Source of the DNA: a bacterium
Lineage (GTDB): Bacteria; Verrucomicrobiota; Verrucomicrobiia; Limisphaerales; J093
Direction: 5' to 3'
DNA: 64,000 nucleotides
Assembly: GCA_021780105.1 (NCBI GenBank)
Contig: JAJXZJ010000046.1
Location: forward strand, 267,597 to 331,596
Shown: piece after piece, positions 32,264 to 40,174 of the stretch
Position numbering within the stretch: the first letter of the stretch is position 1
Layout: every line of letters begins with the position of its first letter
Notes under the pieces: generated by a model
The model's input: only the letters and a program-made list of their open reading frames with translations
Database searches by the model: none
Told to the model about the DNA's origin: nothing
Translations under genes and position numbers: made by a program

Positions 32264-32676
32264 AATTCCTCCTGTGCGGCCAGACGGTCCACGGTTTCTG
32301 CCAGTTCATCCGCTGTGATCATTGCCAGCTTTTGGCCAGCCTCGTTCAATCGCGCCACTCCCTCGGGCTTGAGGTCCTTGTGCGCGGTGTAAAACCGGAT
32401 GGCCTGATAGGAGACCGCCGGTTCCTTGCCGAGCGCCTCGACACTTTTCTTGGCGCATTCCTTGGGACAACCATCAATGGCGATGACCGGATTTTCCGTG
32501 ACCAATTTCCGCGCCGCCGGGTCGTTGATGACCAGGAGCGGCAGGCACGTCAGCGTGGTCACGCCGGGCCGGACACGTTCAGCCAGTTCGTAAGCGGTTT
32601 CACGGGCCAGCGCGCCGTAAGCTTTGCCAATGCCGCTGCATGGCAGCACGACGACTTTTTTGGTTGTCTTGTTCAT
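32260..32676 (-). CDS. DGC-domain putative zinc-binding protein (copy 1)
   Basis: A 138-residue protein with Cys13 (LPCSGIG), Cys44 (LTCLPL) and AIDGCPKECAKK (Cys70, Cys74). It is closer to the N-terminal half of the DGC-lipoyl fusion than copy 2 is: both have the LPC.G.....G...RE.A.ELAE sequence. So three DGC domains are encoded within 2.4 kb. Cytoplasmic, no signal. Translation is coupled with copy 2. Confidence 0.83.
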   Translation of the reverse strand: MNKTTKKVVVLPCSGIGKAYGALARETAYELAERVRPGVTTLTCLPLLVINDPAARKLVTENPVIAIDGCPKECAKKSVEALGKEPAVSYQAIRFYTAHKDLKPEGVARLNEAGQKLAMITADELAETVDRLAAQEEL

Positions 32677-32698
32677 AAAATATCTTTGCCTCCACGGT

Positions 32699-33043
32699 CT
32701 ATGCCTTCAACGCCTCGCCCACCGCCTTGACGATTTTGGGCACGAGGATCGAGCCGGCGAATTTCGCCTCGCCGTCCACCACGACCAGCGGCGGGGGATA
32801 CTTGCGCGTGGCCAGCAATTGGCCGTGCTCGCCGGCCAACTCCACCGCGTTGTTTCGCAAGTCCACGTATTCGACCGACGCGCGGCCCGGATGCGCGGAT
32901 GCCAGCGCGGTTTTCAACTCGGCAACTTTCTGTTGGACGGCGGCGGCGTATTCCGGAGTGCGCGAGAGATCGCTGCAAGCGCAACTGCCGCCTGCGCCCG
33001 GCAGGTCGAGGATTTTTACGGTGATGGATGAATTTTGATTCAT
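32699..33043 (-). CDS. Thioredoxin-fold protein with CxC motif
   Basis: A 114-residue protein. It opens with a beta strand and a cysteine pair GGSCACSD (CxC), then a helix, a strand VEYVDLRNN and a cis-Pro-like YPPPLVVVDGEAKFAGSILVPKIVKAVGEAL end (landmarks PPPLVVVDG, AGSI). This order is that of small thioredoxin-fold proteins such as ArsD and the mini-thioredoxins, but the motif differs and I cannot name the family. It lies 27 bp after the RND gene and 22 bp before the DGC genes, linking the efflux and lipoyl modules. Confidence 0.6.
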   Translation of the reverse strand: MNQNSSITVKILDLPGAGGSCACSDLSRTPEYAAAVQQKVAELKTALASAHPGRASVEYVDLRNNAVELAGEHGQLLATRKYPPPLVVVDGEAKFAGSILVPKIVKAVGEALKA

Positions 33044-33070
33044 GGCAAAGTTCCTTTCATTGTTAGTGTG

Positions 33071-36000
33071 TCATCCGGCGGCTGGAGTTTCCGGCACTGC
33101 TGGCAACGCTGGAGATTTGTGAGGCAACCGGCGTTTGACCGCCAACTCGGCATCTTCAAACAGCGAGTAAAAAATCGGCACATAAACCATCGTCAGGAAG
33201 GTCGAGACGAGCAGGCCGCCAATGGCGACCACGGCCAGCGGCGATAGCCGTTCCAACCCGATGGCCCATTGCAGGGCAATCGGAATCATGCCCACCGCCG
33301 TGCCGACGGCCGTCATCAGAATCGGGCGCGTGCGGATGCGGACCGAGTCCACCAGCGCGTCGTAGGTGGTCGCGCCGCGTTCCTTGGCGGCGATGATGAA
33401 ATCTATCAGCAGGATTGAATTCTTTACCACGATGCCGGCCAGCAAAATCATGCCCATCATCGAAGGCATGCAGCCGTGCTTGTTCGCCAGCAACATGCCC
33501 CACGCCGCGCCGATGAGCGCCAGCGGAATGGCCACCATGATGGTCAGCGGATGAATCCACGATTTGAACGCCGGCACCAGCGAGAAGTAGAGCAGGACCA
33601 GACCGAGCAACAGCGCCTTGCCCAACAAGGCAAACGACTCGTTCATCTGCTTGACCTCGCCTTCCTGGCTGAGGCTGTAGCCCGGCGGCAATTGCAGCCC
33701 TTTCAGCGCCGTCGTCACGTCCTCCTGCAAATGCGTGATGGGCTGCCGGGCGCGATATGCCTGGATGTCCAACGTCCGTTCCAGTCCCTGGCGGGTAATG
33801 ACCGACGCGACGGGCTGGCGCGAGATCGTGCCCAACTGCGCCAGCGGCACCGCGCCCACCGGGGTTTGAATGGGATAAGTCGCGAGTTGTTCAGCTCGCT
33901 CCCGTTGCGCTGACGGCAATTGAATCCACACGTTCAAGCCGTCCTGATTGGGCACGCGGAAAACCGAACTCGGCATTCCGCGCACCGCGCCCGCCAGTTG
34001 CCCGGCCACCGCCGCCGGTGAAATCTGATAGAGCGCGCATTTCTCCGCGTTGGCCGTGAATTGCACTTCCACGGAATCCAACGTCCACGAGCGGGTGATG
34101 GACGTGGCACCCCGCAAATTCTTTTGCAGACGCTGGTCCACATCCTTGCCGATTTGATTCAGCGTTTCCAAGTCCGGCCCGGAAATCATCACGTCCACCG
34201 ACGAGCGAATGGTCGAGAGCGGCGTCGCGCCGAAATCGAAAACGTCCACGCTTTTCAGGCCGGGAAGCTTCTGGAACTGGCCGCGCAAATCGTCTTCGAT
34301 CTGCCAGATGGATTCCTTGCGATGGAAGCGGTCCGTGAGATGCACGGTAATGTTTCCCTGCTGCGCCAAGCGGCCCGCGCCGAACGAAATCACCGCCGGC
34401 TCCGAACCGATGAGCGAGGAAACGGAAGTGACTTCGGGGCGTTGCCTGATGATTTGCTCCATTTGCGTCAGAGTTTTCTCGGTCTGTGGCAGCGAGGTAT
34501 TGGCGTCGGTCTCGAAGTTGATTTTGACGATGCCGGTGTCCATCGGCGGCATGAGATCGCGGCCAATGAGCGGCATCTGGCGCAGCGAGATCACGAGCAA
34601 AATCATCGCTGGCGGCAGGAACCAGAACCGGTGCTTGAGCGCAAACGCCGTCAGTCGCACATAGAAATCGCGCACCGGTTCCACCACCCGGGTATCGAAG
34701 CGGGAGACGACCCGCTCGAACCGGTTTCGCCCCGCGCCGGGATTGCGCCGCAACAACCACGGCGCCAGCAGCGGAATCACCGTCACGGAAACGATGTAGG
34801 AAGCCGCCAGCGCGATGCACAGACTCACCGATAGCGGCCGCAGCACGGTCTGCACAAAGCCGCCGATGAAGATGATTGGCAGCAGCACCATCATGGTGGC
34901 GTAGGTGCCGGAGAAGATCGCCAGCATGACTTCTTGCGTGCCGCCCACCACGGCCTTATGCACGTCCGCGCCATTCTCGTGGTAATGGCGCTCGATGTTT
35001 TCCAGCACCACGATGGCGTCGTCGAGCAACATCCCCACGGCGATGATGACCGCCGTGAGCGTGACCATGTCGAACTCGTAGCCGATCAGCCACATGACGG
35101 AGAAGGTGAGCAAATAGGTGAACGGAATCGAAATCGCCGCCAGCGCCATGCCGCGCAGGTCCGCCAGGAAAAGGAAAATAACAATCACGGTCATGATGAT
35201 CGCGTCGCGCAAGGCGTCGAGCATGTTGCCAACGGACAGGTTGATCAGTTCGCCCTGGGTGTCCGGGATGCTGAACTCAATGCCGGGATAGCTCTTCTCC
35301 AGTCCGGGCAGCGCGCTTGCGATGTCGGCAATGGTGTTCAGCGCGTAGCCGGTGGTGCCGCGCTGGATGTTCACGGCAATGGCGGGCTGGCCGTTGCCGT
35401 GATAGGCGCTTTGCGGTTCCAGCACGCTGCGCGTGATGGTGGCGATGTCCGCCAGATGCACGTCGCCGTCGGGCCGGTGCGTCACCACAATCCCGCCCAC
35501 ATCGGACAGGTTTTGAAATTCGCCGGTGCGCTTGAGCAGAAACTGGCTCTCGGAAGTCAGCAACAGGCCGATGGGCTGGTTGGCGTTGAAGGCCACGAGC
35601 CGCTGGCTCACGTCCGCCGGCGTGAGACCGAACCGCTGGAGTTTGTCGCGGTCCAATGTCACGCGCACGACTGGCTGATGCGCGCCGAAGACTTCCACGT
35701 TGGCGACCTGGGGCAGTTGCAGGAGGCGTTCCTTGATCTCGTTGTCGGCCAGTTGCCGGACCATCGAGAGGTCCAGGGGTGAATTGGTTTTGGGCCGCAA
35801 CGCCAGCGTGAGCACCGCCGGCGTGGCCGAGGAAACCTTGAAAATCATCGGCGGACGGATGGCGTCCGGCAGCAGCGCCTTGATTTTTTGGAGTCCGTTG
35901 GCCACGTCGGTCGCCGCCGAGTCGAGGCCCTTGCTGTATTCAAACTCCACCGACACCGACGACACCTCGTCCTTGCTCACCGAAGTCACGCGGCGCACCT

Positions 36001-36226
36001 GTTCGATGGTGTTCAACTCCTTCTCGATCGTGCGACTGACTTCCGACTCGACATCCGCCGCCGACGCGCCCGGATAAACCGTCACGACGGCGATTTGCGG
36101 GCGCTCGGAATCCGGGAACAAATTCACCGGCATGTGGCGATAGCCGACGAAACCCACCACCGCCGCCAGCAACACCAGCGACGTGATCAGGTGCGGCTTC
36201 TTGAGATAGCCTTCGATGAAATTCAT
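33071..36226 (-). CDS. RND-family efflux transporter, permease subunit
   Basis: A 1051-residue inner-membrane pump, normal for the family, with an N-terminal helix ITSLVLLAAVVGFVGYRHMP, the porter-domain start VNLFPDSERPQIAVVTVYPGAS, and two sets of membrane helices (including VTLTAVIIAVGMLLDDAIVVLENI with the proton-relay aspartates, and GMILLAGIVVKNSILLIDFI). The conserved DD pair favours the HAE1/CzcA-like superfamily; the substrate cannot be told, though the flanking arsR gene suggests metalloid or metal stress. Overlaps the adaptor gene by 4 bp. Confidence 0.92.
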   Translation of the reverse strand: MNFIEGYLKKPHLITSLVLLAAVVGFVGYRHMPVNLFPDSERPQIAVVTVYPGASAADVESEVSRTIEKELNTIEQVRRVTSVSKDEVSSVSVEFEYSKGLDSAATDVANGLQKIKALLPDAIRPPMIFKVSSATPAVLTLALRPKTNSPLDLSMVRQLADNEIKERLLQLPQVANVEVFGAHQPVVRVTLDRDKLQRFGLTPADVSQRLVAFNANQPIGLLLTSESQFLLKRTGEFQNLSDVGGIVVTHRPDGDVHLADIATITRSVLEPQSAYHGNGQPAIAVNIQRGTTGYALNTIADIASALPGLEKSYPGIEFSIPDTQGELINLSVGNMLDALRDAIIMTVIVIFLFLADLRGMALAAISIPFTYLLTFSVMWLIGYEFDMVTLTAVIIAVGMLLDDAIVVLENIERHYHENGADVHKAVVGGTQEVMLAIFSGTYATMMVLLPIIFIGGFVQTVLRPLSVSLCIALAASYIVSVTVIPLLAPWLLRRNPGAGRNRFERVVSRFDTRVVEPVRDFYVRLTAFALKHRFWFLPPAMILLVISLRQMPLIGRDLMPPMDTGIVKINFETDANTSLPQTEKTLTQMEQIIRQRPEVTSVSSLIGSEPAVISFGAGRLAQQGNITVHLTDRFHRKESIWQIEDDLRGQFQKLPGLKSVDVFDFGATPLSTIRSSVDVMISGPDLETLNQIGKDVDQRLQKNLRGATSITRSWTLDSVEVQFTANAEKCALYQISPAAVAGQLAGAVRGMPSSVFRVPNQDGLNVWIQLPSAQRERAEQLATYPIQTPVGAVPLAQLGTISRQPVASVITRQGLERTLDIQAYRARQPITHLQEDVTTALKGLQLPPGYSLSQEGEVKQMNESFALLGKALLLGLVLLYFSLVPAFKSWIHPLTIMVAIPLALIGAAWGMLLANKHGCMPSMMGMILLAGIVVKNSILLIDFIIAAKERGATTYDALVDSVRIRTRPILMTAVGTAVGMIPIALQWAIGLERLSPLAVVAIGGLLVSTFLTMVYVPIFYSLFEDAELAVKRRLPHKSPALPAVPETPAAG

Positions 36227-37332
36227 GGCTGTTTCGTATCGGATTGGTTCGCCTCCACGACCTTCGTGCCGCTGGCCAGCGTCATGAGCCGCGACGGTCG
36301 TGCGACGATTACCGGTTCACCCACTCGCACGCCGCCTTTGATGGCCACCTTGTCCAACGAACGGTCGAGCACTTCAACTTTGACCGGCTTCACCTCGCCG
36401 TTGTCCACGGCAAAAACCCAAGCGCCTTTGTCGCCTTCCAACAGCGCATCAGAGGGAACCACGATGCCTTCGACGGAACTTAGTTGCACGTCCACGCCCA
36501 CTGTCGCGCCAGAAACGAAGCCGGGCGGTGGATTGGTGACATCGCACTCAAAACTGGCCATATGGCTGTCGCCCATCGCAGGAAACACGCGCGACACCGT
36601 GGCATTCGCAGTCGTGCGGTCGGTCTTCAAAGTCACCGGCTGGCCGACATGCAACCCGGAAAAATCTTCCGGCGGGAGCGAAGCGCGGACGCGCACACTT
36701 TGTTGGGAAACCAGTTGCAGCAACGGTTTGCCCGGCACAGCCAAGTCGCCGGGATCGGCCAGTCGCCGCGCCACTACGCCGTTGGTTGGCGCGGCGAGTT
36801 GGCAGTAGCCCAGCCGCGTCCGGGCCAGATTGAGGCGCTGTCTGGCGGATTCCAGTTGGGCGGAAACGGAGGCGTCAGCGGCTTGCGAGTGATCCCATTG
36901 CTCCTGCGCGATGGCCTTCACCTCGAACAGCCGCTTGTCGCGCGCGGTCGTGTCACGTTGCGCCTGATACGCCGCCTCGCTCGCGGCCAACGTGGCTTCA
37001 GCTTCCGTCACCGCGTCCTGAAACTCGCGTTCATCCAGCCGCGCGAGCAATTCCCCGGCTTGCACGACCGCGCCTTCACGCACCTTCACCTCCAGCACGC
37101 GCGCCATGATTTGCGGGGCCAAATCCGTTTCCTCCGCACCGATCACTGTGCCCAGCACATGGCTGGTGCGGACAACTCGTCCCTCGCTGACGCGGGCGGT
37201 TTGCACCGCCACCGGCACTTCCTTGACCAGCGGCGCGCCGTTTTTTTGCCGGACGCGTTTGGCGCGCACGATGACCAAGGCCGCCACAATGAGGACAATG
37301 ACGGCAATTCCGATGATGCGTTTCGTTTTCAT
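36223..37332 (-). CDS. RND periplasmic adaptor (membrane-fusion protein)
   Basis: A 369-residue protein with one N-terminal helix (IIGIAVIVLIVAALVIV), a lipoyl/barrel-sandwich segment (VREGAVVQAGELLARLDEREF and APTNGVVARRLADPGDLAVPGKPLLQL, landmarks AGELLARLD, NGVVARR), an alpha-hairpin between them and the beta-barrel and membrane-proximal domains. It bridges the RND pump and the TolC channel. ATGA overlaps on both sides show tight coupling in the order TolC, adaptor, pump. Confidence 0.92.
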   Translation of the reverse strand: MKTKRIIGIAVIVLIVAALVIVRAKRVRQKNGAPLVKEVPVAVQTARVSEGRVVRTSHVLGTVIGAEETDLAPQIMARVLEVKVREGAVVQAGELLARLDEREFQDAVTEAEATLAASEAAYQAQRDTTARDKRLFEVKAIAQEQWDHSQAADASVSAQLESARQRLNLARTRLGYCQLAAPTNGVVARRLADPGDLAVPGKPLLQLVSQQSVRVRASLPPEDFSGLHVGQPVTLKTDRTTANATVSRVFPAMGDSHMASFECDVTNPPPGFVSGATVGVDVQLSSVEGIVVPSDALLEGDKGAWVFAVDNGEVKPVKVEVLDRSLDKVAIKGGVRVGEPVIVARPSRLMTLASGTKVVEANQSDTKQP

Positions 37333-38690
37333 GGGAGTGGGAGAATTTCCTTTTCGGCAATGGTATTGATGCGAGCGGCGGCGATGACGAGATCGGCCCG
37401 TGCCGAAGCCTGCGCAGCGCGAGCTTCCTCCTCGCGGGAACGGGCGCGCAGCAAATCTTCAATCGTTCCCGCGCCGGTGTCGTAACGGACTTGTTCAATG
37501 CGCGCCGCTTCGGTGCCGGCGGCCACGCGGGCCACGGCGGCGTCCGCGTTCGTCTGGGCGGCGGTGAATTTTGCCAGTGCGTCCTGCCACGCGGCTTCCG
37601 TCTGGAGTTGAGTCTGACGCAACGCTTCCGTGGCGGCGTCCTGCCGGGCGCGGGCAGCCTTGAGCCTGGAAAATCGGGAACCCCATTCAAACAGCGGCAA
37701 ACTCACCGACACCGTGGCGCCCCAGGTTTCCGCGTTGCGATCAATGGTGGTGCCGGTGTTTTCAAGGTAGTTTGCTCCTGCATAGACTTTCGGCAGGAAT
37801 TCGCTGCGTGCCACCTTGACGCCGCGTGCCGCCTGTTCGGCAGACAGACTCGCGGTGCGAATTAGTGAGTTGTTGTCCACGACGCCGGGCAGTCTGTCAT
37901 GAGTCTTGTCCACCGCCGCTGCCGGTTTGACCTCTGCGTCCAGCGTAACATCGTCCGCCGGGTTGCGACCCAGCACGGATAGCAACAGCGCGACAAGTTT
38001 GCGTCGGTCAGCGCCGACGCCCGCGCGGCCGGCCCTGGCGGCTTCCAGGTCTTCCACCACTTTCAACCGGTCCACGTCCGGGCGTTTGCCGAGCGAGACC
38101 ATTTCATCCAGGTTGGTTTTCGTTTGCGCCAGCGCGGCAATCTGCTCGTCGAGCGCCGCCTCCGCCTGGTCGAGCGCCTGGACGGTGGAATAAAGCGAGA
38201 TGACGTTGAAACGCACCTGCCAGCGCGAGCCTTCGAGCAGCTCCGCCGACTTGCGGGCTTCGAGCCGGGCGATTTGAATCTGGTTATTCAACTTGCCGCC
38301 CAGGTAAAGCGGAAGCTCGTAACTCACGCCGTAATGCGCCTGGCTGCGGTCCCACGGTGCACCGGCAAACCCGCCGGCCAGCAACTCGCTCGACATGGGC
38401 CGGATGATTTGGTCGTCATTGAAGTAGGAATAGGAGCCGACGGCGTTCAGCCCGCCCCAGCGGCCGCGCGCGGCGGCGCTGGCGTCGCCCTCGGCGGCCT
38501 GGCTCTGATGGCCCGCCGCCTTCAGACCGTGATTCGCATTAAGCGCCTCGTCAATGGCCTGTGCCAAGGTCAGGCGCAGCGGTGGCGGGTCTGCCGGCGC
38601 AGGAACATTTGTGACTCCGCCCCCGGCTGCCACTCCGAGACAGGCCAGCGACGCCAATCCCATTGCCAGAGTGTTCAAGTTCATTTTCAT
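37329..38690 (-). CDS. TolC-family outer-membrane efflux protein
   Basis: A 453-residue protein with a signal peptide (NTLAMGLASLACLGVAAGG) and the two repeated TolC halves: LRLTLAQAIDEALNANHGLKAAGHQ...GGLNAVGSYSYFNDD and DAEVKPAAAV...LIRTASLSAEQAARGVKVARSEFLPKVYAGANYLENTG (landmarks AQAIDEAL and PKVYAGANY), each with long coiled-coil helices. Starts at ATG 38690 or 38684. First gene of the efflux operon, 73 bp downstream of the second arsR, with an ArsR-type operator in the gap. Confidence 0.9.
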   Translation of the reverse strand: MKMNLNTLAMGLASLACLGVAAGGGVTNVPAPADPPPLRLTLAQAIDEALNANHGLKAAGHQSQAAEGDASAAARGRWGGLNAVGSYSYFNDDQIIRPMSSELLAGGFAGAPWDRSQAHYGVSYELPLYLGGKLNNQIQIARLEARKSAELLEGSRWQVRFNVISLYSTVQALDQAEAALDEQIAALAQTKTNLDEMVSLGKRPDVDRLKVVEDLEAARAGRAGVGADRRKLVALLLSVLGRNPADDVTLDAEVKPAAAVDKTHDRLPGVVDNNSLIRTASLSAEQAARGVKVARSEFLPKVYAGANYLENTGTTIDRNAETWGATVSVSLPLFEWGSRFSRLKAARARQDAATEALRQTQLQTEAAWQDALAKFTAAQTNADAAVARVAAGTEAARIEQVRYDTGAGTIEDLLRARSREEEARAAQASARADLVIAAARINTIAEKEILPLP

Positions 38691-38705
38691 CTTCGTGATT
38701 ACGTC

Positions 38706-38729
38706 AAATAGCGAAATAACTAAATTATA
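38706..38729 (-). promoter_or_regulatory. ArsR-type operator and -10 element before the efflux operon
   Basis: The minus strand reads TATAAT (38724-38729) and then ATTTAGTTATTTCGCTATTT (38706-38725), a partial palindrome (TTAG...CTA) that matches the site before the arsR gene (39072-39091) at 14 of 20 positions. No good -35 is present at the right distance. It lies 16 bp before the TolC start. The shared site suggests that the arsR product controls the efflux operon. Confidence 0.55.
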
Positions 38730-38763
38730 GGGCCGGCACTCACGGCGCACTGACAACGGGAAT

Positions 38764-39063
38764 TCACTTGCCACCCGCTTGTACTGCCTGCACGCACTTG
38801 AAAAAATTCAGCACGCAGGGCACGCGCAGCCGGTAAAACACCTGCGCGCCGCGTTTTTCGTCGTCCACGATGCCGGCGTGCTTGAGTAAAGAGAGGTGCC
38901 GGGACACCGTGGGCATGCGGGCGCCGACCAGTTCCGTCAATTCGCACACGCACCGCTCGCCCCGGGACAGTTCGTCCACGATCAGGAGGCGCGCAGGGTG
39001 GGCCAGCGCCTTGAGAACGGCCGCCTGCGGTTTGAATCGTTTGACCTCAGCATGCACCAACAT
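38764..39063 (-). CDS. ArsR/SmtB-family repressor (copy 2)
   Basis: A 99-residue winged-helix protein: LKALAHPARLLIVDELSRGERCVCELTELVGARMPTVSRHLSLLKHAGIVDDEKRGAQVFYRL (landmarks CVCEL, TVSRHL). The CVC in 'RCVCEL' is the classical ArsR alpha-3 metal(loid) site; a third cysteine sits in the C-terminal helix (FFKCVQ). Binds DNA as a dimer and lets go on As(III)/Sb(III) binding. Lies between the methyltransferase gene and the efflux operon and has its own promoter with an overlapping palindromic site. Confidence 0.92.
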   Translation of the reverse strand: MLVHAEVKRFKPQAAVLKALAHPARLLIVDELSRGERCVCELTELVGARMPTVSRHLSLLKHAGIVDDEKRGAQVFYRLRVPCVLNFFKCVQAVQAGGK

Positions 39064-39070
39064 GGTTCTT

Positions 39071-39098
39071 TATTTAGCTAATTGCCTAAGTATGTCAA
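39071..39098 (-). promoter_or_regulatory. Promoter with overlapping palindromic operator of arsR copy 2
   Basis: On the minus strand, TTGACA (39093-39098) and TAAATA (39071-39076) are 16 bp apart. The palindrome with half-sites TTAG (39074-39077) and CTAA (39086-39089) covers the spacer and -10. The start codon at 39063 is only about 8 bp past the -10, so the mRNA would be leaderless or nearly so. An autoregulatory site is the natural reading. Confidence 0.65.
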
Positions 39099-39148
39099 TC
39101 GAAAACTGTGCCTCCAGATTGTGCCCGGCCGCAGGCTGGAAAACAGGG

Positions 39149-39754
39149 TTAGCGCGCGTCAACGCGGTCGGCGGCGACACCGTCTTTCCGCCGGAGCTGG
39201 AGTCCGTAATGCCACGGCGGCAGATCGAGGACGGGGCCAGCCGTTTCGAGTTGCCCGCTGCGGGCGGCCCATTCCCGGATTTGTTCCGGACGGGGACGGA
39301 TGTCCAGGGACGGCCCGCGCGGCGTGGCCGGATCGTGTCGCCAATGGATTACCAGCACGGTGCCACCCGGCTTGACCGCGCGCGCTGCCTCCGCCAGCAA
39401 CCGGACTGGCTCTTCGCCGTGCAGGATGTTGAACAACAAGGTTGCATCCTGGCTGGCCGGTGTCACCGCAAACCCATCGGTTAACCCATCGCGCACGACG
39501 CAGACCAAGTTTTGCACCCCGGTTGCAGCCGCTCGTTGTTGTGTGCGTCCGACCATCGCCGCGTCAACGTCGAAGGCCGTCAGCGTGCCGGCAATCCGTT
39601 GCGCCGCCGGAATTGTAAACGTGCCGTAGCCGCAGCCCAGCTCCACCACGTCGTAGAGGCGGGCGTCAATGCCCAGCCGGTCCAGAATTAACGGTATGTC
39701 GAAGAGCGTTTCCCAATACACCTCCGAAGGCATGCCGCTTTCGCGCAGTTTCAT
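39149..39754 (-). CDS. Class I SAM-dependent methyltransferase
   Basis: A 201-residue protein with the SAM motif I VVELGCGYGTFTIPAA (about residues 35-50), motif II LTAFDVD and post-motif DATLLFNILHGEEPVRLLAEAARAVKPGGTVLVIHW (landmarks LLFNILHG, KPGGTVLV). Start taken as ATG 39754; a TTG overlapping the DsrE stop is the alternative. It lacks the cysteines of ArsM, so arsenite is not its obvious substrate. It follows a DsrE-like gene and precedes the arsR copy 2 promoter by about 50 bp. Target unknown. Confidence 0.8.
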   Translation of the reverse strand: MKLRESGMPSEVYWETLFDIPLILDRLGIDARLYDVVELGCGYGTFTIPAAQRIAGTLTAFDVDAAMVGRTQQRAAATGVQNLVCVVRDGLTDGFAVTPASQDATLLFNILHGEEPVRLLAEAARAVKPGGTVLVIHWRHDPATPRGPSLDIRPRPEQIREWAARSGQLETAGPVLDLPPWHYGLQLRRKDGVAADRVDAR

Positions 39755-39777
39755 GGTGGCCGGCCGGCCGCGTCGGC

Positions 39778-40098
39778 TCAAAACGTCACGAGGCGGTCGG
39801 AGTCGCGGACGATCTCGTAAAAATCCTTCAGCGTGGAGAGCGGGCAGATTTCGGAGCCGCCCGACTGGCGCAATTTCAGGCAGGTGCCGCAGGCCAGGAA
39901 CTGGCCGCCGGCCGCCAATACTGCCCCGGCCTGCTCCCGCACGTTGAATTTCGGGTCGTTGATCTGGTCCAGTTCCACGCCTTTGCCGACGAGGAAGATT
40001 TTCACGGTGTCGCCCTGTTTGAGGCTGTAATTCGCCAGTCGCAGCGCGTTGAAGACGGTTTCGGGTTCAGGGTGTGAAAGGACAATACCCAGTTTCAT
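39778..40098 (-). CDS. DsrE/DsrF-like sulfur-carrier-family protein
   Basis: A 106-residue protein with the DsrE fold start KLGIVLSHPEPETVFNALRLANYSLKQGDTVKIFLVGKGVEL and a conserved cysteine loop GGQFLACGTCLKLRQ (landmarks LACGTC), which in related proteins carries persulfide. Cytoplasmic. The 76-bp gap to acr3 upstream has no gene. With the HdrA-like and lipoyl proteins it is the second sign of sulfur-transfer chemistry in this arsenic island. Confidence 0.82.
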   Translation of the reverse strand: MKLGIVLSHPEPETVFNALRLANYSLKQGDTVKIFLVGKGVELDQINDPKFNVREQAGAVLAAGGQFLACGTCLKLRQSGGSEICPLSTLKDFYEIVRDSDRLVTF

Positions 40099-40174
40099 GA
40101 TTGGCTTTATGCGTGGTGATTACCCGTTTTGTCAGTTCAGCCGGCGAGTCATTTTCACCGGCGGTTGCGGTGCT

